In this document: positions 1 through 7,633 of the stretch, one piece after another | Position numbering within the stretch: position 1 is the first letter of the stretch | Layout of the letters: the number at the start of each line of letters is the position of its first letter | Source of the DNA: Solimicrobium sp. | Lineage (GTDB): Bacteria > Pseudomonadota > Gammaproteobacteria > Burkholderiales > Burkholderiaceae_D | Length of the DNA stretch: 39,961 nucleotides | Reading direction: 5' to 3' | Assembly: GCA_021155915.1 (NCBI GenBank) | Contig: JAJNBE010000014.1 | Location: forward strand, 1-39,961 | Program-made: the position numbers and the translations under genes | Notes under the pieces: model-generated | What the model was told of the DNA's origin: nothing | Databases searched by the model: none | Seen by the model: the letters and a program-made list of their open reading frames with translations, nothing else

Positions 1-1
1 A

Positions 2-238
2 GCCGCAGCCGCTAAAAAGCCCATTATTTCAGCATCAGATAGTGGCGGCGTTTTGGGTTTGGTGCGACATAAGGAAACCGGCTGGATTTGTGAACCAGAT
101 TCTTTTTCTTTAGCCGAAGTATTCAATGAGGCTTCTCGGGATAATACCTCCGTACATTCAATGGGGCGTGCAGCAAATAAGTTATGGCTTGATATGGGAA
201 TTTCATGGCCTACCACTATTGAAAGATTGCTTCCATGA
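2..238 (+). CDS. Glycosyltransferase, C-terminal fragment (GT4-like)
   Basis: Only the last 78 residues are present; the gene enters from the left edge in frame from base 2. The visible part has the nucleotide-sugar-binding end of a GT-B fold enzyme: KKPIISASDSGG, then LVRHKETGW. This matches the GT4 pattern in which a conserved region ahead of K-P-V-I and the G-x-x-E/R-x-V...G-x-T-G-W/L segment hold the donor. The stop TGA lies inside ATGA, overlapping the start of the next glycosyltransferase, which points to translational coupling. Donor, acceptor and the N-terminal acceptor domain cannot be judged. The family call is reasonable; the substrate is unknown. Confidence 0.6.
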   Translation, partial: AAAAKKPIISASDSGGVLGLVRHKETGWICEPDSFSLAEVFNEASRDNTSVHSMGRAANKLWLDMGISWPTTIERLLP

Positions 239-1527
239 AAATAGTTTTTTTTACTCCGATATTACTTGCTTCTGCAATTGGAAGAGTAGCCAGTCTCGTA
301 GTACCCCAGCTGTTAATCTTGGGTCACGAAGTAGTTATCGTTCGTACAGAAGATCCAGGTTTTTTTGAAAAACCAATTCATCCATTTTCGTGTGAGGTGA
401 TGCATTGGATCAATGGGGAAGAAGTCCGTCAATTAGCTGCGCAATCGGATTTATTGGTTTATCAAATTGGAGACAATTATCCTTATCATCAAGGCTGTCT
501 GGAATGGCTACCGGAACTACCAGGAATAGTTTGTATTCACGATGTTTTTGTGGCTCATCTGTTTTATTCATGGTCCGAAAAAATTGGCCGGGTTAATGCC
601 CTTGAAGAGATTCGTTCTCATTATGGATCGGAAGTGGCGCAAAACTTTTTTGAGCAGGTAAGTTCTGCCTCCTTTATCGCATTTGCTAACCGATTTGCTC
701 CGATGACGGAATGGGTGGCTTCCATGGCTTCGGCGGCGATTATACATTCGACTTGGGCCATGAACCGTGTTAGAAGTTCATGTATTGGGCCAAGTGAATA
801 CGTTCCTCTTCCCTATGATGCACCGTATTTAAACGTGGCGAATAGTCTTGGCCAAATTACGGACGGTCGTGTAGTGGTATTAACGATTGGCCATGTTAAT
901 AAGAACAAGCGTTACACCAGCGTAATTAAAGCTATTGGGATGAGTTCACTACTGCGTTCGCGCTTAACCTATCGTATCGTAGGCGCTATTGAGCCAGCCG
1001 TTGCAAACGATCTACAAGCTTTAGCGGACAAATTAAATGTTGTTATAACGATTACAGGTGTAGTGGATGACCGAACTTTAGCGAACGAAATTCATAATGC
1101 TGACATGATGTGTTGTCTACGTTGGCCAGCCTTAGAGTCAGCTTCAGCCTCTACCATTGAAGCAATGTTATATGGGAAACCGGTCATTGTTACCGACACA
1201 GGTTTTTATCGTGATTTGCCTGATGAATGCGTGTTAAAAATTTCGATGGAATCTGAGTTGGCCGATCTGCAAATTATGCTTGAGCGGCTAGTTGATTCGC
1301 CCGAAGAATGTAAAGCTTTAGGCAAATTGGCCAGCGAGTATGCCCGTAAAACTTTCCGCGCTGATTATTATGCAAGACAAATTATAGCGATGAAGGGACG
1401 GATGGATCGCTCTCATTTAATTTTAAATGCTGCGCAAGTATTTTCAGATAAGTTAAAACAATGGGGCGCTAAAGGTGACCCGAAAATATTGGCCTCTATA
1501 ACAGACCAGCTCACCCTTTTTAGATAA
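235..1527 (+). CDS. Glycosyltransferase, GT4-like (GT-B fold)
   Basis: A 430-residue predicted cytoplasmic sugar transferase. The N-terminus (KIVFFTPILLASAIGRVAS, residues 2-20) has the opening beta-strand and small-residue loop of a GT-B enzyme. Around residues 80-110 the pattern Y-Q-I-G-D-N...PGIVCIHDVF resembles the first GT4 module of the protein at 9931-12804 (YHFGNSQYH...PGVIVLHDFF), so the two are probably paralogues. The C-terminal half carries VVVLTIGHVNKNKR and then SASASTIEAMLYGKPVIV, the usual donor-site segment, although the first Glu of the E-x7-E motif is replaced. The start overlaps the upstream stop by four bases. It probably adds a residue to the polysaccharide whose machinery lies to the right; the sugar is not predictable. 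Confidence 0.8.
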   Translation: MKIVFFTPILLASAIGRVASLVVPQLLILGHEVVIVRTEDPGFFEKPIHPFSCEVMHWINGEEVRQLAAQSDLLVYQIGDNYPYHQGCLEWLPELPGIVCIHDVFVAHLFYSWSEKIGRVNALEEIRSHYGSEVAQNFFEQVSSASFIAFANRFAPMTEWVASMASAAIIHSTWAMNRVRSSCIGPSEYVPLPYDAPYLNVANSLGQITDGRVVVLTIGHVNKNKRYTSVIKAIGMSSLLRSRLTYRIVGAIEPAVANDLQALADKLNVVITITGVVDDRTLANEIHNADMMCCLRWPALESASASTIEAMLYGKPVIVTDTGFYRDLPDECVLKISMESELADLQIMLERLVDSPEECKALGKLASEYARKTFRADYYARQIIAMKGRMDRSHLILNAAQVFSDKLKQWGAKGDPKILASITDQLTLFR

Positions 1528-1559
1528 ACAAGTTAAGACCTCTGTCTGGGCACCTCCCA

Positions 1560-1755
1560 CTATAAGAGGTACTATCCTCAGGGGTGCCGGCCTTTCAACC
1601 ACTGTACTTCTCACAAGCCAAACCCAGGCACTAAACGTCTTCGGCAACAACCCGGGTTCACGACAATACGCCAACTGAGTCAGCCCACTTTTGCCCTATG
1701 CACTTACATGCTCCTTCCACTGCGCACGATTAGCGCGTCGACTCGCTTTATTCAT
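1560..1755 (-). pseudogene. Broken IS66 orf1 (TnpA-like) gene
   Basis: The translation from ATG 1755 reads MNKASRRANRAQWKEHVSA, then TAG at 1698-1696, then GKSGLTQLAYCREPGLLPKT followed by FSAWVW. IS66 TnpA proteins have a helix-turn-helix of the form W-x-x-H-I-x-A-W-x-x-S-G-L-S-Q-x-A-Y-C-R-x-H-G-L-x-x-x-T-F-x-x-W. The match continues across the stop and the family has Trp at that position, so TGG to TAG is the simplest explanation. The family call is good; the gene is inactive as read. Confidence 0.6.
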
Positions 1756-1832
1756 GCCGCTTTCCTTTAACCAAAAACTGTAGAGTGCTTGATTAAACGG
1801 CTAAGTCATAGGTGGTTCCGATGCACGCTTAC
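1560..1832 (-). mobile_element. IS66-family insertion sequence relic (one end plus orf1)
   Basis: On the minus strand a GTAAGCG end, typical of IS66 elements, sits at 1832-1826. About 70 bases later comes a well-placed ribosome site (AAAGGAAAG) and an ATG at 1755 opening an IS66 orf1-type protein broken by a stop. No orf2 (TnpB) or main DDE transposase follows, and the other end is missing, so this is a decayed fragment that can no longer move. Its left limit is uncertain because the reading frame runs on into the end of the glycosyltransferase gene. It shows past insertion activity next to the capsule genes. Confidence 0.6.
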
Positions 1833-2035
1833 GTATTGGCTTGCAGTGTGTAATTTGCAACCACGCTTTTTTTAATTGCTCATGCAGAATAATCTTCACA
1901 CGACCGAGAGAGATGAAAAATGTGGTTTTTACTTAGGGGATAACCACAATAGCGGAAGCGGATCATGTAACCGATAATGATTTTACCGAATTATTTTATT
2001 TGAATTGTTTCCCAACAATTTTGCGAAAGTTATTT

Positions 2036-3199
2036 ATGCAGCCAATCAGTCGTTCAGTAAATAATACTCATTTTGGTCTTGACTTAAGTAATTCCAGTTC
2101 AACAAAAAAGAATGACATAGTCAATCCACACGTAATTAGTATAAAAAGCAGGATAGAGGAGAATCGCTTATTACTTGATGAGCTAAAAACAGACCCTGGA
2201 TTTCAAAATATTTTAGCCCTTCTTCGCTATAATCCTCACCAAAAGAAATCCTTTACCTCGGCGCAGATTTTAAACTTTCTAATTGGAAAAGCCAGTTTAG
2301 AAGAATGTTATGGTAAGAATGATGGTAAGAACGGAGGTTGGACGGATAATTATCTAAAAGCTATTCATCCGTTCGACAAGCTTGAGTTCGACCCGGGCTG
2401 GTTTGGTAATCAGGGTTCACATTTTCTCAATAAAACGTTAGCCGATAAATTGGCAACTATTTTTAAGCATGGGTATTCGGAATCTATCGAAAAAACCGAT
2501 TCAAAGATGAACATTTTTTTGGATGCAATGGATAATTCAGGCAAGGTTATGTTGGCCAAAAAGGAAATTGATTATGCTCTTTCGATGGTGGAAAATGGGC
2601 GACCTGAAAAAGCAATTGAGATTTGTAAGGGTGCTTATGAAAATGTCGTAAAAGATCGCAATCAATTTGATATACAAAAAATTAAATATAAAATCCTTGA
2701 TGCAAGCCTTGAGATTCTACTTTTCGGTGATGAAAAAACGGCAATAGCCTTCTTGCATCTCGCCGTTAGTCTGGAAGATGTCTGGTGGAAATATACTTGG
2801 CACGCAGGTCGTTGTTTCTTCAGAATGCTGACTGAATTGTTACCAATTGGAGATCAGGAAATGTTTTATGTAGAAGGCGCCATTGATAATTTCGACTTAG
2901 AATGCACTCCTTATTTTCTTGGAAAAGCGTATGAAGAAGGTCTTTATGGTGTGAGGAAAAATGCTGTAGAGGCTAAAAAATTTTTCGAAATAGCACACGA
3001 ACGGGGCTATAAACCCGGCAGACTTCTATTAATGAGAGAACAAGGCGAAGACTATAAATTAATGCTGGCAGCAATGCAAAACAAAAAGTCCATTTTTTTC
3101 CATATGCCTCGTGAATTGGTCAATCATATTGGGCGTTTGCATGTTGAAGCTACATTAGCTCAGTCAGAGCTCGAAAGAAACCGTCTAATTTGCAAATAA
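2036..3199 (+). CDS. Sel1-like repeat protein of unknown function
   Basis: The preferred start is the ATG at 2036, which has GAAAG six bases upstream, giving 387 residues; an in-frame TTG at 2000 lacks a ribosome site. There is no signal peptide or membrane segment. The first 160 residues are polar and unrecognised. A helical region follows (IDYALSMVENGRPEKAIEIC and on) that looks TPR-like. Residues about 290-328 contain YFLGKAYEEGLYGVRKNAVE, then AKKFFEIAHERGYKPG, a clear Sel1-like repeat. Near the end HMPRELVNHIGRLHV (from 356) faintly resembles the start of an F-box. Sel1 and TPR solenoids bind proteins and are common in effectors of intracellular bacteria; no specific role can be assigned. 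It is transcribed alone and converges on rmd. Confidence 0.7.
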   Translation: MQPISRSVNNTHFGLDLSNSSSTKKNDIVNPHVISIKSRIEENRLLLDELKTDPGFQNILALLRYNPHQKKSFTSAQILNFLIGKASLEECYGKNDGKNGGWTDNYLKAIHPFDKLEFDPGWFGNQGSHFLNKTLADKLATIFKHGYSESIEKTDSKMNIFLDAMDNSGKVMLAKKEIDYALSMVENGRPEKAIEICKGAYENVVKDRNQFDIQKIKYKILDASLEILLFGDEKTAIAFLHLAVSLEDVWWKYTWHAGRCFFRMLTELLPIGDQEMFYVEGAIDNFDLECTPYFLGKAYEEGLYGVRKNAVEAKKFFEIAHERGYKPGRLLLMREQGEDYKLMLAAMQNKKSIFFHMPRELVNHIGRLHVEATLAQSELERNRLICK

Positions 3200-3238
3200 G
3201 GGGCCAGCGTTTTCGCTCATTAATAATGCTGCCCTTAT
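3196..3238. terminator. Possible hairpin terminator between convergent genes
   Basis: ATAAGGG, then GC, then CAGC on the left arm pairs with GCTGCCCTTAT at 3228-3238: about eleven pairs with a two-base bulge, overlapping the stop codon of the Sel1-like gene. There is no strong T-run, so it may only stabilise the transcript. It could serve both this gene and the oncoming rmd. Confidence 0.35.
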
Positions 3239-3344
3239 ATATTTGAGGACCTGTACGGTAAATCCGTGCCGATTTAGTATGCATAGGTCTTAGGGTCAAC
3301 GAATTTTTTTGATTAATTTTGCACTCATTCTGGATACCCTCAAG

Positions 3345-4259
3345 TTACTCTGCGATTGTATTAAGCATCCAACGCAATGTATCGGAAAGCGAGATATCGG
3401 TAACTGAACCAACATGAGCTAGTAATTTAGACGGGTTGCCGATGAGCACCTTAACTTCATTTACGCGCTCAAGGGCAGGATTAATCTTTATTTCAAAACA
3501 ATGGCCAGATATTTCTGTTATTGTTGCCAAAATTTGCGCTAGTGTGTAGGCGCGACCAGTGCAAATATTAAAAACTTCACCTCTTAGATTTCCCGATCGT
3601 GTTGATTCAATTAAGCGGCGGTAGTATTGCACCACAACTCGTACATCAGAAAAATCACGTGTTACTTCTAGATTGCCTAGTTCAATCACGCTGGCTCCGC
3701 GTTGTACATGACTTATAATTTTCGGTAACAGGAATTGTACGGCGTGCCCCACACCCGTGTAATTGAAAGGTCTGGTGATAATAATAGGTAAGCGATCCTC
3801 ATATAGTTTTGCTGCGTATTCCATTGCTAATTTACTGACAGCATAATCATTGCAAGGATCAGGGGAGGTTGATTCATCCAATAATCCGCCTGTCGCATTA
3901 CCATAAATACTGGCGCTGCTAGCGATGAGTACTGCCTTGACCGATATGCAGGTTTGGCTGACTGCGTCTAATAAATTGCGGGAGCCAATTAGATTGACGC
4001 GATATATTTCCGCTGTATCACCATGCGGAACGAAGGAAATTGCGGCCAAATGCACTACTATATCTGGTTGAATTTCTTGAACGATGCGTGTCAAGGATAC
4101 GGAATCACATAAATCGCACACATAGATAGCGCTCACATTTGCGCTTTTCATCTTATGTAGTTGACGAGACAAACCAATCACCTCATAACCCGCATGATAA
4201 AGTTCATCAGCCATATAGCGGCCGGTAAAACCTTCAATGCCTGTGATTAATGCTTTCAA
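3345..4259 (-). CDS. rmd: GDP-4-keto-6-deoxy-D-mannose reductase (GDP-D-rhamnose synthesis), Rmd-like
   Basis: A 304-residue extended short-chain dehydrogenase. The Rossmann motif GIEGFTG is at residues 7-13, the catalytic Ser region is ASSASIYG (about 113-120) and the Tyr-Lys pair is YAVSK at 139-143. Length and sequence fit the Rmd group, which reduces GDP-4-keto-6-deoxy-D-mannose to GDP-D-rhamnose with NAD(P)H. A gmd gene on the same strand just upstream supplies exactly that substrate. A Tld-type enzyme making GDP-6-deoxy-D-talose is a close alternative. An Fcl-type (GDP-L-fucose) enzyme is less likely because its G-M-V-G-S-A opening is absent. The 363 bases separating it from gmd are filled with repeats, unlike the tight spacing elsewhere in the block. 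Confidence 0.75.
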   Translation of the reverse strand: MKALITGIEGFTGRYMADELYHAGYEVIGLSRQLHKMKSANVSAIYVCDLCDSVSLTRIVQEIQPDIVVHLAAISFVPHGDTAEIYRVNLIGSRNLLDAVSQTCISVKAVLIASSASIYGNATGGLLDESTSPDPCNDYAVSKLAMEYAAKLYEDRLPIIITRPFNYTGVGHAVQFLLPKIISHVQRGASVIELGNLEVTRDFSDVRVVVQYYRRLIESTRSGNLRGEVFNICTGRAYTLAQILATITEISGHCFEIKINPALERVNEVKVLIGNPSKLLAHVGSVTDISLSDTLRWMLNTIAE

Positions 4260-4280
4260 AGCTATTCCTTAGATTAGAAC

Positions 4281-4380
4281 GAGATTTTCCATCAGACCGC
4301 TACAACTTCGTGACGAAGCCGACAAACATCAACTTTCGGACTACGAACCCTATCGCGAATTGCATGCAACGCTACGCAGT
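4281..4380. repeat. Direct repeat, copy 1 (about 100 bp)
   Basis: It begins GAGATTTTCCATCAGAC and ends with a 26-base stretch at 4355-4380 that recurs exactly at 4591-4616. Between these, TACAACTTCGTG and the CCGA-AAACATC section also recur with scattered mismatches. It lies in the gmd-rmd gap. Confidence 0.8.
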
Positions 4381-4391
4381 TAATTGCACTC

Positions 4392-4474
4392 CTTTTAAGT
4401 TGTCTGGACTACGTTGCTTCGCCTTGCGGCATAGAGGCCGCCGCGTCGTCGCTCCTTGTCAAACAACTTAAAAG
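4392..4474. repeat. Inverted repeat, 12 bp arms
   Basis: CTTTTAAGTTGT at 4392-4403 is the exact reverse complement of ACAACTTAAAAG at 4463-4474. The arms enclose about 60 GC-richer bases between the two direct repeats. It may be a small structured element or a mini-insertion; nothing inside looks coding. Confidence 0.6.
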
Positions 4475-4491
4475 AAGCGCCCTTGACTTCG

Positions 4492-4534
4492 TTCTAATGG
4501 CAAATCTCGGTTGAACCGAGATTTTGCATTAGAA
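4492..4534. repeat. 43-base near-perfect palindrome, dispersed element copy 1
   Basis: The left arm TTCTAATGGCAAATCTCGG and its mirror pair almost completely around a central TTGAA. A related sequence occurs at 39291-39328, and a half-copy (GAGATTTTCCATCAGA) starts at 4281. In RNA it would form a long hairpin between gmd and rmd, which could attenuate or process the transcript. Confidence 0.75.
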
Positions 4535-4616
4535 AGTTACAACTTCGTGGCAAGCCGATAAACATCTACTTTTAGACTCCAAACTCTATTGCGAATTGCA
4601 TGCAACGCTACGCAGT
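4518..4616. repeat. Direct repeat, copy 2 (about 99 bp)
   Basis: The second copy of the unit at 4281-4380. It starts inside the right arm of the palindrome (GAGATTTTGCATTAGA) and ends seven bases before the gmd stop codon. The final 26 bases are identical to copy 1; the middle has diverged, so the duplication is not recent. Confidence 0.8.
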
Positions 4617-4622
4617 CTCGGT

Positions 4623-5666
<1,044 letters not shown>

Positions 5667-5746
5667 TCAACTTTCAAATAGAATGCAGAATCGGGCATAT
5701 TTACTACGCTCATTAACGGCTTATTTATTGCTGATTTACTGCTGAT

Positions 5747-7621
5747 TTACTGCTTCATTATGTCTTTTATCGATTGCCAATAGGCGTCTGAACCATACCA
5801 CGGGTTATTTGGCCCAATAAGAAATCGATCGAGATCACTACCGGAGGGAAGGCGATCGGGAATGATAGACATGTAATAAGGGGCCACGAATACCGCTCCT
5901 GCTTTACGATGCATATCAAACATTGCACGATACTGGCTTGCCCCTAGTTTTACGACTGGATGCATTTCGTTGACGGAGTAGCGACCCCAGCTGAGCTCGT
6001 TTTTCATCGTCAAAAAGGCATGGCCAAAGGTCCCTCCGCCATAGATGGTGGTCCCCGGATTATAGTGAGTGCTAAGCTGTTTTGATGCATCAGCGGCTAA
6101 TAAGTCACCATTCCAAGTACCTGTTAGGGATGGCGTGATTTGGTACGAAAAGATCTTTTCTTTCGGAATACACGATTTACCGACTATTGCAGCAAACCGC
6201 TCGAGGTAGTTGCGCACCACTTCGTTACGGTAATCCAACCACAGTTTAGCCATCGGATTGTAAAAAGCCGATGCCGACGGCGCCGGCCCGTCTAGATAGC
6301 CAGACAGGCTGGGGTCTGTGCTTATGTCTTGCACATTAATGTCGACATACCCGATGTTCGGAGGCGTGTCTTGGTGCCGATTCATCAGTATTAGGTTTCG
6401 TTTGGTTAGTCGAAGAGGGGTAGCGCCGTTTGCACTGACCAACACCTCCAGCGTGTGTACACCGTGTTTAATGTCACGGTAGTCCAGATTAAATCGAAAC
6501 CCGAGATTGGGGTCTTTAATCGCCGGAAGCGCTTCAGTCACGTCGGTTCTACTCAAGCCGGTATTCGCAACACCTACTTGTTTTCCGTCAAGATATACAA
6601 GCACCTTTAACTCCCGGCCTTTTGCGTCATTCAACCAGCCAAAGATAGGGACGTTCCCAGCCGCATAGGTATCGATGTGATCCAAATAGCTGCTGACTTG
6701 CTCGGTGTAAATATCCTTTGAAGGAGGAATGATCTCGTCGAAAGAAATAAATTCTGCCGCCATATTATTGTTCAGCATTGAAATGGTGCCAAATTTTTGC
6801 TCTAGCCATGATCGGAATCCATGTATGGCTGCAGGCGAATAATCCGTCGCGTTATAGGGGGAGATGCCAAAACCAGGTCCGTCAGAAATAGTTTGAAAAA
6901 GATCATGCACTTCCCCAAGAACCGATACGGCAACAATCTTATTACGGCTTGCCTCGGGAAGGCTGCAAATTGCGTCCACAGCGGCATTAAACACCTGCCG
7001 TCGCATAACATTGACAGGGGCTTCGTAGTCCGAGAGCGTCCAAGCTATGATAGGAATATTAAAATAATCGTCTGGGCGCAAGGGACCGCTACGTGTCCAC
7101 ATTAGGTTCCGTGGATCTTTTACCAACTCCGCACTTAAGGCCAGGCCTGCATCGGTAAAATGATTTGCCGACAAATAAACTACGACAGGGCGATCAACAT
7201 CCGTAACAGTGGCTAGATTTGCTTTTAATGTATCAGTATCAAGCTCCCATTGGTTGTTCACTTTCTTAAAAAACCGAAAAAGTGGCACGGTCAGGGTATA
7301 ACCAAGTTGGTATTTTCCCGACGCACTGGTTTTGGGGCCGATCGCATCCAGAGCCGCTGTGATGCGCGCCGCGCCGTTTTTACCTTTAGAGGCGCAAAAC
7401 GCCGCCGCATCTTCCTCATTTAAAATGGATGGGTTATCTACCGCCTCGTCGCAAAAATATTGACCTGCTAGAAATGGTGCCAGCAAAAGTGGCTGCGTTG
7501 GGAGGTCCGGCACGACAGGCACGATGGGTTGAACTGACGGGCTATCCAGATTCCCACCGCTACATCCCAAAAGTATAATCATCAGAATAGCGCTTGCACC
7601 ACAAATATCACGATTTTTCAT
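5747..7621 (-). CDS. Lipoprotein resembling a clan GH-A glycoside hydrolase, with inserted Ig-like domain
   Basis: A 624-residue protein with a lipoprotein signal: hydrophobic AILMIILLGC and lipobox Leu-Leu-Gly-Cys, Cys20, then SGG, so it should be anchored in a membrane and face the periplasm or exterior. Residues 262-283 (YSPAAIHGFRSWLEQKFGTI, then SML) closely resemble the part of GH42 and related barrel glycosidases after the acid/base residue. E237 in LGEVHDLF and E552 in VNEMHP are candidate catalytic Glu residues. Residues about 326-412 (FGWLNDAKGRELKVLVYLDG, GVHTLEVLV) form an Ig-like beta domain that interrupts the barrel. It sits 12 bases after a glycosyltransferase gene and before gmd, so it may trim or release the polysaccharide. 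Hydrolase activity is inferred, not shown. Confidence 0.5.
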   Translation of the reverse strand: MKNRDICGASAILMIILLGCSGGNLDSPSVQPIVPVVPDLPTQPLLLAPFLAGQYFCDEAVDNPSILNEEDAAAFCASKGKNGAARITAALDAIGPKTSASGKYQLGYTLTVPLFRFFKKVNNQWELDTDTLKANLATVTDVDRPVVVYLSANHFTDAGLALSAELVKDPRNLMWTRSGPLRPDDYFNIPIIAWTLSDYEAPVNVMRRQVFNAAVDAICSLPEASRNKIVAVSVLGEVHDLFQTISDGPGFGISPYNATDYSPAAIHGFRSWLEQKFGTISMLNNNMAAEFISFDEIIPPSKDIYTEQVSSYLDHIDTYAAGNVPIFGWLNDAKGRELKVLVYLDGKQVGVANTGLSRTDVTEALPAIKDPNLGFRFNLDYRDIKHGVHTLEVLVSANGATPLRLTKRNLILMNRHQDTPPNIGYVDINVQDISTDPSLSGYLDGPAPSASAFYNPMAKLWLDYRNEVVRNYLERFAAIVGKSCIPKEKIFSYQITPSLTGTWNGDLLAADASKQLSTHYNPGTTIYGGGTFGHAFLTMKNELSWGRYSVNEMHPVVKLGASQYRAMFDMHRKAGAVFVAPYYMSIIPDRLPSGSDLDRFLIGPNNPWYGSDAYWQSIKDIMKQ

Positions 7622-7633
7622 CTTTTTTTTTCT

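Noticed and set aside
1453..1674. A 73-codon minus-strand frame starting MAYCREPGLL
   Set aside because: Only the part to about 1560 belongs to the IS66 relic, and its true start is the ATG at 1755; the rest is antisense to the glycosyltransferase gene.
3617..3624. GGCGGTAG, the ops core, on the plus strand
   Set aside because: It lies within rmd, opposite to the direction of transcription; a chance 8-mer.
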